49,406 nucleotides of DNA from Hyphomonas beringensis (GTDB lineage Bacteria > Pseudomonadota > Alphaproteobacteria > Caulobacterales > Hyphomonadaceae), in assembly GCF_000682755.1 (NCBI RefSeq), contig NZ_AWFF01000039.1:1-49406 (forward strand), given 5' to 3'. The position numbers were made by a program, and so were the translations under genes. Within the stretch, counting starts at the first letter, position 1. Every line of letters starts with the position of its first letter. Shown piece after piece: positions 41,585-49,091 of this stretch. The notes under the pieces were generated by a model. That model made no database searches and had not been told where the DNA came from. It saw only the letters and a program-made list of their open reading frames with translations.

Positions 41585-43242
41585 TGTATCGTTATGATGA
41601 GTTTGACGCCCGGATCGTGTCCGAGCGGGTCGCGCAATTCCGCGGGCAGGTGAACCGCCGCCTGTCCGGTGAATTGCTGGAGGATGAGTTCAAGCCGCTG
41701 CGCCTGCAGAATGGCGTATACCTGCAGCTGCACGCATATATGTTGCGCGTCGCCATTCCCTATGGCCAGCTGAATGGCCGCCAATTGCGCCGTCTGGCGG
41801 TCATCGCGCGCGATTATGATCGCGGTTATGGCCACTTCACCACGCGCCAGAATATCCAGTTCAACTGGGTGGCCCTGAAAGACATTCCCGATGTGCTGGA
41901 GAGCCTGGCCGAGGTGGAGATGCACGCTATCCAGACCTCCGGCAATTGCATCCGCAATACTACGTCGGACCATTTCGCCGGCGCTGCGAAAGACGAGATC
42001 ATGGACCCGCGCCCCTGGTGCGAGATCATTCGCCAGTGGAGCACTTTCCATCCGGAATTCGCCTTCCTGCCGCGCAAGTTCAAGATCGCCGTTACGGGCG
42101 CAGAGCATGACCGCGCCGCCATCCGCGTCCATGACATTGGCCTGCACATGCGCCAGCGTGGCGATGTGGTCGGCTTTGAGGTCCATGTCGGCGGCGGGCA
42201 GGGGCGCACTCCGCACCTCGCGGCCCTGGTCAATGAATTTGTTCCTGAGACGGAGCTGCTCGACTATCTCGAAGCCATCATGCGCGTTTACAACCGCTTT
42301 GGCCGCCGTGACAACAAGTATAAGGCCCGCATCAAGATCCTGGTCAGCGAGATTGGCGCGGAGGAATTCCGCCGTCTGGTCAGCGAGGAATATGCGGCCC
42401 AGCGCGAGCATGAGAAGATCGCCCTGCCACCGGAAGAGATCGCACGCATCCATGCCTATTTCGCCCCGCCTGAGCTGACGCCTGCTTCTGGCCCCGATGC
42501 CGCCTTTGAGGCGCTGAAGGCAGAGGACAAGGAGTTTGCCCGCTGGGCCCGCATCAATCTGCATCCGCACAAGGTGGAGGGCCATGCCTCCGTCACGATC
42601 AGTCTGAAGCCGGTGGGCGGCGCCGCAGGTGATGCCACGGATGCGCAGATGATGACTGTGGCGCATCTGGCGGAAACCTACGCCCATGATGATATCCGCG
42701 TCAGCCATGCGCAGAATCTGGTCCTGCCTCATGTTGCGCTGAAAGACCTGCCGGCCATCTATCGCGAGCTGAAGGCTGCCGGCATTGCCACGGCAAATGA
42801 AAGCCTGATCACGGACATGATCGTCTGCCCGGGGCTGGATTACTGCAACCTCGCCAATGCCCGCTCCATTCCGGTCGGGCAGGCGGTGCAGGAGGTTTTT
42901 GCCGATCCGGACTATCAGGAAGACATCGGCCGCCTGCACATCAATATTTCCGGCTGCATCAATGCCTGCGGGCATCACCATGTCGGCCATATCGGCATTC
43001 TCGGTGTCGACCGCAAAGGGGAGGAGTTCTACCAGATCACCCTCGGCGGGCGCGCAGACGAGAAGGCGGCCATTGGCGACATTGCCGGCCCGGGCCTGAA
43101 AGCTGATGACGTGCCCGGCGCGCTGAAACGGGTCGTCGATACCTATCGCGATCTGCGCACCGACAAGAGCGAATTGTTTATTGAGACGCTGGCCCGCCTT
43201 GGCCACGACCCCTTCAAGGAGGCCCTTTATGCCGCTGATTAA
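41584..43242 (+). CDS. cysI: Sulfite reductase hemoprotein (siroheme/4Fe-4S)
   Basis: Reduces sulfite to sulfide with six electrons. The 552-residue protein has two nitrite/sulfite reductase repeats. The cofactor-binding cysteines are Cys415, Cys421, Cys458 and Cys462 (CPGLDYC and SGCINAC), and the siroheme-anion pocket residues lie in GHFTTRQNIQFNW. It is the single-chain type common in Alphaproteobacteria. No flavoprotein CysJ gene is adjacent, so electrons probably come from ferredoxin or an operon partner. ATG 41584 overlaps the preceding stop (TAATG). Its 3' end overlaps the DUF934 start by 14 bp. Confidence 0.95.
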   Translation: MYRYDEFDARIVSERVAQFRGQVNRRLSGELLEDEFKPLRLQNGVYLQLHAYMLRVAIPYGQLNGRQLRRLAVIARDYDRGYGHFTTRQNIQFNWVALKDIPDVLESLAEVEMHAIQTSGNCIRNTTSDHFAGAAKDEIMDPRPWCEIIRQWSTFHPEFAFLPRKFKIAVTGAEHDRAAIRVHDIGLHMRQRGDVVGFEVHVGGGQGRTPHLAALVNEFVPETELLDYLEAIMRVYNRFGRRDNKYKARIKILVSEIGAEEFRRLVSEEYAAQREHEKIALPPEEIARIHAYFAPPELTPASGPDAAFEALKAEDKEFARWARINLHPHKVEGHASVTISLKPVGGAAGDATDAQMMTVAHLAETYAHDDIRVSHAQNLVLPHVALKDLPAIYRELKAAGIATANESLITDMIVCPGLDYCNLANARSIPVGQAVQEVFADPDYQEDIGRLHINISGCINACGHHHVGHIGILGVDRKGEEFYQITLGGRADEKAAIGDIAGPGLKADDVPGALKRVVDTYRDLRTDKSELFIETLARLGHDPFKEALYAAD

Positions 43243-43717
43243 ACACGGCGCCGAGATTGACGATATCTGGGCCTATGTCCCTGATGAGGCGGACCTCTCG
43301 CCAGGGGGCTGCATTACCGTGTCGCTGGCCAGATTCCGCAGCGAGCGGGAGATTCTGCTCGCCCGCAACACTGATATCGGCGTGCGATTGGACCCGGAAG
43401 ACGACCCGCATGAGTTGGAAGAGTTTCTGGACCGTCTTCAGCTGATAGAAATCAGTTTCCCTAAATACACTGATGGGCGTGGATATTCGCAGGCTCAGCT
43501 GCTACGTCGGCGTTTCAACTATGCTGGTGAGTTGCGCGCTGTGGGACACGTCCTTAGGGATCAGATATTCTATATGAACCGTTCAGGCTTTGATGCTTAC
43601 GAGACAGCGCGTGCTGACTTACATGAAGTAGTGGAAGCATTGAACGAATACACCGAAGTCTACCAGCCTGCCGCGGCTGGCCAGGTGCCGGTTTACCGCA
43701 AGAGACACAAAGGCTGA
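43229..43717 (+). CDS. DUF934 protein of the sulfite reductase operon
   Basis: A 162-residue protein of the DUF934 family, universal neighbour of cysI/cysH in such operons and often labelled oxidoreductase without proof. It starts at ATG 43229 with an excellent AAGGAGG six bases upstream, inside the end of cysI. DIGVRLDPEDDPHELEEFL and FPKYTDGRGYSQAQLLRRRF are conserved blocks. The second half (about 43440-43665) uses many codons rare in this window (CTA, TTA, ATA, AGG, GTA) and is visibly AT-richer, while the first half is normal, suggesting a recombined segment. No cofactor motif is visible. Confidence 0.9.
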   Translation: MPLIKHGAEIDDIWAYVPDEADLSPGGCITVSLARFRSEREILLARNTDIGVRLDPEDDPHELEEFLDRLQLIEISFPKYTDGRGYSQAQLLRRRFNYAGELRAVGHVLRDQIFYMNRSGFDAYETARADLHEVVEALNEYTEVYQPAAAGQVPVYRKRHKG

Positions 43718-43722
43718 ACTTT

Positions 43723-44466
43723 ATGCCATATGGTGATAGCGCAATCCGCAAGAGCGAAGCGACAGAGGCTCGTCTGGCACGCCTGAATGGCGAGCTGCGC
43801 GATGCTTCTGCTCAAACGGTTCTGCGGGCGGCCATGATCCGTGAATGGCCGGAAGGTCTCACCTATGTCTCCAGCTTTGGTGCGGAAAGCGTCGCCATGC
43901 TGGCCCTGATCGCTGATGTGAAGCCGGATCTGCCGATCATTTTCCTCGAAACCGGCATGCATTTCCCGCAGACGCTGGACTATAAGGACGAGCTGATCGA
44001 GAAGCTGGGCCTGACCGGTGTGCGCGAGATCCCGCCAAGCGAGACCGAACGCAAGGTTCTGGACCCTAAAAACAATCTCTGGAAATCCGATCCGGATGCC
44101 TGCTGCGCCCTGCGCAAGGTGCGCCCGCTGGAGCCCGCCCTTGCAGGCTTTGAAGCCTGGATCACGGGCCGCAAGCGGTTCCATGGTGGCGCGCGGATGA
44201 CCCTGCCGGTCTTCGAATTTGCCAATGGTCGCTACAAGGTGAACCCGCTGGCCAACTGGACACCGGAAGATGTCGAGATCCTGATCCGTCAGCGCAATCT
44301 GCCGCGTCACCCGCTGGTCGCCCAAGGATATCCGTCCATTGGCTGCTGGCCATGCACGAAGCCGTCCGACAACCCGGAAGACCCGCGTGCGGGCCGCTGG
44401 GCCGGTCAACAGAAGACCGAGTGCGGTCTCCACGTCGAAAAGACGGAACGTCCCCGCGTTTTCTAG
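43723..44466 (+). CDS. cysH: Adenylyl-sulfate reductase (4Fe-4S type, CysH family)
   Basis: Reduces activated sulfate (APS, possibly PAPS) to sulfite using thioredoxin. In 247 residues, the P-loop-like YVSSFGAESVAMLALI is at 48-63 and the 4Fe-4S cysteines are Cys127-Cys128 and Cys208/Cys211 (DACCALRK; GCWPC), which mark the APS-reductase type rather than the enterobacterial PAPS enzyme. The catalytic Cys234 is in KTECGLH. It is the last gene of the operon, 5 bp after the DUF934 gene. No ATP sulfurylase or APS kinase gene is next to it; these must lie elsewhere. Confidence 0.96.
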   Translation: MPYGDSAIRKSEATEARLARLNGELRDASAQTVLRAAMIREWPEGLTYVSSFGAESVAMLALIADVKPDLPIIFLETGMHFPQTLDYKDELIEKLGLTGVREIPPSETERKVLDPKNNLWKSDPDACCALRKVRPLEPALAGFEAWITGRKRFHGGARMTLPVFEFANGRYKVNPLANWTPEDVEILIRQRNLPRHPLVAQGYPSIGCWPCTKPSDNPEDPRAGRWAGQQKTECGLHVEKTERPRVF

Positions 44467-44475
44467 GCGGGTGGG

Positions 44476-45303
44476 CTAAGTTCTCTGCCCAAATACATGT
44501 GCCAGTGTGATCGCCCCGGCGGTTGCCACATTCACGCTGTCAAAGCCTGATGACATGGGAATGCGCACCGGCCTTGCTGCGGATATCAATGCGTCCGGCA
44601 GGCCGGGGCCTTCCGCGCCGAGCAGGATAGCGAGCTTCTCCGGAATCCTCAGTGTCCCCAGCATCCGTGCCCCGGCGCGCGGCGTCATCGCCCACACCTC
44701 ATAGCCTTCGGCCTTGGCGGCGTTCACCATGTCCATGCCCGTACCGCCATGGGCATAGGGCAGCCACAGGCTCGCGCCGGACGAAACGCGTATCGCTTTG
44801 CGATAGAGCGGGTCACAGCATTGCGCATCCATTAGTACGGCATCCGCCCCAAAGGCGGCGGCATTGCGAAAGCATGCGCCGACATTGTCATGATTGGAGA
44901 GGTCCGACAGCATCAACAGGGTGGACGGAGCGGCCGCTCTGATGCCTTGCGACAGGAACTCTGCAGGGGAGGGGATGTCCCCCTTGATGCCGCAGGCCAG
45001 CACACCGCGATGCATCGGGAACCCGGCCACGGCATCCATCACGTCCTGTGGTGCCACATAGATCGGCACATCCTGCGGAACTTGCGCCAGCAAATCGGCG
45101 AGCGGCTCCAGACGGCTTTTGGCCAGGAAAAGGCTTCCCAGTTTGAACCGTCCGCGTCGCAGGGCAGTTTCCAGTGTTACCTTGCCCTCAATGATGAAGC
45201 GCGCGCCATGGCCTGAGGTCAGGTCCTTCTCGCGGATGGATGTATAGGCTTGCAACCTCGGATCATCGGCCCGGTCAACTTCTATTGCCAATTGCATCGT
45301 CAT
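44476..45303 (-). CDS. TrmH/SpoU family RNA 2'-O-methyltransferase
   Basis: A 275-residue SPOUT-class enzyme. Residues about 15-110 form the N-terminal substrate-binding domain, and about 125-275 the SPOUT knot with its three motifs: LSDLSNHDNVGACFRNAAAFG (motif 1), ILLGAEGPGLPD (motif 2) and RIPMSSGFDSVNVATAGAIT (motif 3). It would methylate a ribose in rRNA or tRNA; the target cannot be decided from this. The motif 1 phrase reads NHDNVGA where most have NP-x-NVG. It converges on cysH, with 9 bp between stops. Confidence 0.9.
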   Translation of the reverse strand: MTMQLAIEVDRADDPRLQAYTSIREKDLTSGHGARFIIEGKVTLETALRRGRFKLGSLFLAKSRLEPLADLLAQVPQDVPIYVAPQDVMDAVAGFPMHRGVLACGIKGDIPSPAEFLSQGIRAAAPSTLLMLSDLSNHDNVGACFRNAAAFGADAVLMDAQCCDPLYRKAIRVSSGASLWLPYAHGGTGMDMVNAAKAEGYEVWAMTPRAGARMLGTLRIPEKLAILLGAEGPGLPDALISAARPVRIPMSSGFDSVNVATAGAITLAHVFGQRT

Positions 45304-45351
45304 CCCTCTATCCTGTCATCTCTTGTACTGAATATTACGGGTGGGGCCATC

Positions 45352-45927
45352 ATGACAGAGAACAAACCCGGCGCAGCGGACTACCAGTATGCCCCGCCAG
45401 AACGCAAGTCACGCAAGCTATGGTGGATTGTTGGGGGCATTGTACTCGCACTTGTCTTGCTGGGAACCTGCGTCCGGGGTGGGGTCTCACTGTTCCAGGC
45501 GCTCAGCGATCGCTCCGAAGCAAGCCGTGATTTCGCTGAGCGTGTGATGGAGGAAGGGGTGCCGCCCCCTGATGATCCTATCTATTCCCGGCGCCTGGAC
45601 GTGACTCAGGCAGAGATCGACGAGGTGGATCGTTACATCCGGAGTTTTGGTCAGGTGACGGAGTACGGCGTGCCAGGCTGCAACATGCGAACCTCGGCAG
45701 ATATTGACAAGGACAAGTCTGGTACTTTCGCCGATTGTACCCTGACGATCGAGACGGAGCAGTCGCCCGGTATCGTCACGATCGACTGGGTCAAGGATGA
45801 CGCAGTCTGGAAAGTCTTGGGCTTAAATGTCTGGTTCTCGGATGAGAGTGTCCTGGCCGACCAGGCCGATCCGGCCGACACTCAGGCGGAAGATCCCTCC
45901 GCCCCCGCAGAGACGGACACAGAATAA
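45352..45927 (+). CDS. Hypothetical membrane-anchored protein
   Basis: A 191-residue protein I do not recognise. A basic, Pro-rich N-terminal 25 residues (PPERKSRKL) is followed by one span, WWIVGGIVLALVLLGTCVRGG (about 24-45), and a periplasmic domain with two cysteines that may pair (GCNMRT and FADCTL). Its C-terminus is acidic and Ala/Pro-rich. ATG 45352 has the GGTGGGG ribosome-like site ahead; a longer in-frame start overlaps the divergent methyltransferase gene. The domain ends DDAVWKVLGLNVWF, reminiscent of the orphan protein at 46514. It is followed by a bidirectional terminator. Confidence 0.65.
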   Translation: MTENKPGAADYQYAPPERKSRKLWWIVGGIVLALVLLGTCVRGGVSLFQALSDRSEASRDFAERVMEEGVPPPDDPIYSRRLDVTQAEIDEVDRYIRSFGQVTEYGVPGCNMRTSADIDKDKSGTFADCTLTIETEQSPGIVTIDWVKDDAVWKVLGLNVWFSDESVLADQADPADTQAEDPSAPAETDTE

Positions 45928-45930
45928 AAA

Positions 45931-45964
45931 ACGCCCCGGCAGGATTTACGGTCCTCCGGGGCGT
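45931..45964. terminator. Bidirectional terminator between the orphan gene and the RcnB-like gene
   Basis: ACGCCCCGG-C-AGGA, loop TTTACGG, TCCT-CCGGGGCGT: a 13-bp stem with one bulged C, preceded by an A run (AATAAAAAA) that serves the minus-strand gene. Lies between convergent genes. Confidence 0.85.
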
Positions 45965-45984
45965 CAATGTCTCTGAGGGCGCAT

Positions 45985-46320
45985 CTAGTTCAGCAGATTG
46001 ATCACCGCATCTGCCACCAGGCCGGTCGCGACCTGTGTGAGATAGGCGTCCTGATCCACGACCACCCAGCGATAGCCCGGTGGGGCCGGTTCCAGATCAT
46101 AGCTGCGCCAGTCCTCGAAATAGTCATCGCGATAGTCGACCGGCAGATATTCGCCTTTCTTCCACATCTTCTTTGCATGGCCGGGCGGAACCTTGCCCTG
46201 TTTCGCCAGTCCCGGCGGTAGAGCCTCGCCTTTCGCGTGGCGCGGCGGGTCAGCAAAGGCGACAAGGCCGGAGCCGACAGCGCCAGCAAGCATGAGTGTC
46301 ATATACGTCTTGAGTGCCAT
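45985..46320 (-). CDS. RcnB-like periplasmic protein
   Basis: A 111-residue secreted protein. The ATG at 46320 follows AGGAGG and gives the signal peptide MALKTYMTLMLAGAVGSGLVAFA cut before DPPRHAKG; an in-frame start 27 bases earlier is disfavoured. The mature chain has a basic, Gly/Pro/Lys-rich linker (LPPGLAKQGKVPPGHAKKMW) and then YLPVDYRDDYFEDWRSYDLE with APPGYRWVVVDQDAYLTQ, the pattern of the RcnB family, which affects nickel/cobalt homeostasis in E. coli. Whether metals are involved here is not shown; no rcnA or metal transporter is adjacent. Confidence 0.8.
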   Translation of the reverse strand: MALKTYMTLMLAGAVGSGLVAFADPPRHAKGEALPPGLAKQGKVPPGHAKKMWKKGEYLPVDYRDDYFEDWRSYDLEPAPPGYRWVVVDQDAYLTQVATGLVADAVINLLN

Positions 46321-46513
46321 TGGGGGCCTCCTTTCAGTCATGACCAATAAACGAGATCCCTGCCGGCCAGTTCCCGGGCGAAACAGTCATAAATGCTGAT
46401 TATTCGTCCATGGCGAGAGAAATTCAATTTAAGTAAAATCCCTGTCTATCAAAGATAGAGGATTCCGCGTACAAGCGCTGCATGATGAATGTTCACTGGC
46501 GCTATGGGGCCCC

Positions 46514-47047
46514 ATGAAGCAGGCGACAAATCTATTACGGGACCATCCGGCAGCCATTGTGGTTGTCGTACTCGTCGTATCGGTGCTTGCGCTGGCGGTA
46601 TGGCGGTTCAGCTATCATGCGCGCGCTCTGCAACATGTTGCCGCTCTGCAGTCAGAGGTGAACGGGGTTCTGAGCGGGGAGAGGGAGGTCGGGGCGGCTG
46701 AGCCCATGCTGCAGAAAGTCAATCTGGACACGATGCAGACCTTCCGTGAAGGCATCAGCCCGCAAGAGGCCCAATCACTCAGTTCGCCTGTATGTACCTA
46801 TGTCCAGCAGCCGACTTTTGCGGCGCGTGCGGAGGGCGCAAATGTCTGTGAAACCACTCCGGTTTCGGCGCGCTCCGGAGACATCATCTGCCTCTCTCAG
46901 TTCACGGTAGACCCTGTTGAGGCGACTCCGGATGACCTGTCCACCGGCTATGGCTGTCTACTGACCATATGGTCAGATTCAAAAGACCTCTGGAAAATCA
47001 GGGATATCGTGATCGGAGGTTTTGAGGCAGAGCCCGCTATCGATTAG
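46514..47047 (+). CDS. Hypothetical membrane-anchored protein
   Basis: A 177-residue protein without a family that I recognise. One N-terminal span, AAIVVVVLVVSVLALAVW (about 13-30), is followed by a mainly polar domain with four cysteines near 93, 111, 126 and 147 (SSPVCTYV, NVCETT, IICLSQ, GYGCLL), likely two disulfides in the periplasm. It ends SDSKDLWKIRDIVIGG, similar in layout to the end of the 45352-45927 product. No good ribosome site precedes the ATG at 46514. The 193 bp upstream hold a small inverted repeat TCTATC-AAA-GATAGA (46445-46459). Confidence 0.6.
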   Translation: MKQATNLLRDHPAAIVVVVLVVSVLALAVWRFSYHARALQHVAALQSEVNGVLSGEREVGAAEPMLQKVNLDTMQTFREGISPQEAQSLSSPVCTYVQQPTFAARAEGANVCETTPVSARSGDIICLSQFTVDPVEATPDDLSTGYGCLLTIWSDSKDLWKIRDIVIGGFEAEPAID

Positions 47048-47086
47048 ACGCCGGGTGGGGCCGTAAATTCCAGGCCGGGAAAGGCA

Positions 47087-47113
47087 GGCATGGGACCGGT
47101 CAGACCCCATGCC
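47087..47113. terminator. Stem-loop between the orphan gene and rpoH
   Basis: 8-bp stem GGCATGGG / CCCATGCC with an 11-nt loop, between convergent genes at 47048-47128. No T-tract, so termination is plausible but not certain. Confidence 0.45.
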
Positions 47114-47128
47114 AGCGATAATCAGTGA

Positions 47129-48043
47129 TCAGTTCATTGCTGCGCCGGGATTGACCGGCAGGCCCTGATCCTTGGCCATGCGCTTCATGGCCTTTTGCAG
47201 CTTCTCGAACGCGCGCACTTCGATCTGGCGGATCCGTTCGCGGGAGACATTGTAGACCTCGGAGAGTTCTTCCAGGGTCTTCGGCTCTTCCGACAGGCGG
47301 CGCTCGGTCAGAATGTGACGCTCACGCTCGTTCAGGTCTTCCATCGCCGAAGTTAGCAATTCCATGCGGGCATCGAATTCCTGCTGGTCGGCGAACTCGC
47401 TGGCCTGGTTCGGCTCGTCATCGGCCAGCCAGTCCTGCCACTCCATGTCGCCATCCGTGCCCATCGGCACGTTGAGCGAGGCATCGGAGCCGGACATCCG
47501 GCCATTCATCGAGAACACTTCGGCTTCGGTGACGTTCAACTTCTCAGCGATAAGTCGAGCCTGTTCAGGGCGAAGATCACCCTCGTCCAGAGCCTTCATT
47601 TCGCCTTTCAGGCGGCGCAGATTGAAGAACAGTTTCTTCTGCGCGGCGGTGGTGCCGAGCTTCACGAGGCTCCAGCTGCGCAGGATGTATTCCTGGATCG
47701 CGGCGCGGATCCACCACATGGCATACGTTGCCAGGCGGAAGCCCTTGTCCGGGTCGAATTTCTTGACGGCCTGCATCAGGCCCACATTGCCTTCGGAGAT
47801 CACCTCGGCCATCGGCAGGCCATAACCGCGATAGCCCATTGCGATCTTCGCAACGAGACGCAGGTGAGAGGTCACCATCTTTTCAGCCGCTTGCGTATCT
47901 TCATCCTCGCGCCAGCGCCGTGCGAGCATGAATTCCTCATTCTTCTCAAGCATCGGGAACTTGCGAATTTCGGTGAGGTACCGGCTCAGGCCCTGTTCGG
48001 GGCTGAGCGTGATGTTTGCGCTGGCGGAAATCTTGTTCGCCAT
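47129..48043 (-). CDS. rpoH: RNA polymerase heat-shock sigma factor RpoH (sigma-32)
   Basis: A 304-residue sigma-70-family factor for heat-shock genes. Regions 1.2/2 include SRYLTEIRKFPMLEKNEEFML and FRLATYAMWWIRAAIQEYIL (2.3/2.4), and the RpoH box QKKLFFNLRRLK is at 135-146, which distinguishes sigma-32 from housekeeping factors. Region 4 HTH is TLEELSEVYNVSRERIRQIE. An internal acidic insertion (WQDWLADDEPNQASEFADQQ) is common in alphaproteobacterial RpoH. ATG 48043 follows AGGAGGAACAAGGAT. A long 5' untranslated region may hold its own heat-shock promoter (see 48201). Confidence 0.97.
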   Translation of the reverse strand: MANKISASANITLSPEQGLSRYLTEIRKFPMLEKNEEFMLARRWREDEDTQAAEKMVTSHLRLVAKIAMGYRGYGLPMAEVISEGNVGLMQAVKKFDPDKGFRLATYAMWWIRAAIQEYILRSWSLVKLGTTAAQKKLFFNLRRLKGEMKALDEGDLRPEQARLIAEKLNVTEAEVFSMNGRMSGSDASLNVPMGTDGDMEWQDWLADDEPNQASEFADQQEFDARMELLTSAMEDLNERERHILTERRLSEEPKTLEELSEVYNVSRERIRQIEVRAFEKLQKAMKRMAKDQGLPVNPGAAMN

Positions 48044-48410
48044 ATCCTTGTTCCTCCTTTGCAGACCAACCCCGCTTTGCGGCAGTCGTTCCGACTATCA
48101 GGTTTCCTTGAGACGTTTAGTCCCGCTTTGCGGCGACGTCGCCCCCGGTAATCCGCATGAATGTCATCACGGAATAACATAAGTAAGAATTACGACCGGG
48201 ATATGGAAGAGGTCGGGGCAGTTTCAAGGCATTGATTAACCAGGTTTCATAATGGCGGTGCCGTCTCCGAAAAAGGGCAGGGGAAATCAATTCCGCCAAA
48301 CGTGGAACCGGACCGCTCACGCCTTGTTGATTGGGCAGAAACGGGCGTGGGGAAGGTCTGCGCGTTCGCACACCTGACGTGTCGCCAGACGACCGGGAAA
48401 AGGCTCCAAA
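48044..48410. other. Divergent gap between rpoH and the DUF421 gene
   Basis: 367 bp with no gene that I can support. It holds a 13-bp direct repeat CCCGCTTTGCGGC at 48071-48083 and 48122-48134 (51 bp apart) in the rpoH leader, and the candidate heat-shock promoter at 48201-48228. The 48240-48410 part should contain the DUF421 promoter, but I see no clear consensus. Confidence 0.6.
48201..48228 (-). promoter_or_regulatory. Candidate sigma-32 promoter upstream of rpoH
   Basis: Read on the minus strand, CTTGAAA, 15 bases, then CCATAT resembles the heat-shock consensus CTTGAAA-N(11-16)-CCCATNT. It lies about 160 bp before the rpoH ATG. In Caulobacter rpoH is partly controlled by its own product, so this would fit; a sigma-70 promoter is the alternative. 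Confidence 0.42.
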
Positions 48411-48950
48411 ATGAATGTCTCTGATGTCTTCTATGATGGCTGGCAGGATATGGCCCGCATCGCCATGGCCGCGCCGATCATCTATCTCAGTATCATCGCC
48501 TTCATCCGCCTCGCCGGAAAGCGCTCGACCTCACAGATGAACAATTTCGACTGGGTGGTCAGTGTGGCGCTGGGGTCGATCGCCGCAGCCGGCGTGACGA
48601 GTTCGTCCCTCACCATTCTTGAGGCCCTGTTCGCCATCGGCCTGTTATTGCTGATCCAGTGGATCCTCACCTTCATTCTGGCCCGCAGCCAGGCTTTTGC
48701 CGGAATCGTGAAGGCCCAGCCGCGCCTCCTCGTTTACAAGGGGGAATTCCTGGACGAGAATATTCGTCAGGAACGCCTTACAAAACCGGAAGTGCTCTCG
48801 GCCCTCCGCGAGAATGGCCTCACCAATGTGGAAGAGGCCGAATCCGTCATCCTTGAGGCCGATGCTTCGTTCAGCGTCATCGCCCGCTCCGACAAGGATG
48901 TCGCCCCGGAAGAACTCGCCGCCACGGTCGCCGGCGTGCCAAAGGGCTAG
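48411..48950 (+). CDS. DUF421 membrane protein (YetF-like)
   Basis: A 179-residue integral membrane protein with three spans (about 17-36, 48-66 and 70-90), including AFIRLAGKRSTSQMNNFDWVV and VALGSIAAAGV, both signatures of the YetF/DUF421 family. The C-terminal part (about 98-165) is the cytoplasmic or periplasmic domain, with LLVYKGEFLDENIRQERLTK and LREN-GLTNVEEAESVILEADASFSVI. The family function is unknown. AAAAGG lies seven bases before the ATG. It stands alone, divergent from rpoH. Confidence 0.9.
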   Translation: MNVSDVFYDGWQDMARIAMAAPIIYLSIIAFIRLAGKRSTSQMNNFDWVVSVALGSIAAAGVTSSSLTILEALFAIGLLLLIQWILTFILARSQAFAGIVKAQPRLLVYKGEFLDENIRQERLTKPEVLSALRENGLTNVEEAESVILEADASFSVIARSDKDVAPEELAATVAGVPKG

Positions 48951-49091
48951 GCGGGGTGCTCCACCGAAGCGCCCTCATGACCGATAGGGGCAGGGGCGTT
49001 TCCCACATTTTTTGGTCCGCGTTCTGGTGCAGATATTGAAACCGGAAAATAGTTTTCCGACACCCCTCTGTGCCGGGATATACTATGTCCC

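Noticed and set aside
41467..43206. A 579-codon open frame antisense to cysI
   Set aside because: It mirrors the cysI codon structure (high-GC third positions keep the opposite frame open), is His/Ala/Gln-rich, has no family motif, and cysI on the other strand is unmistakable.
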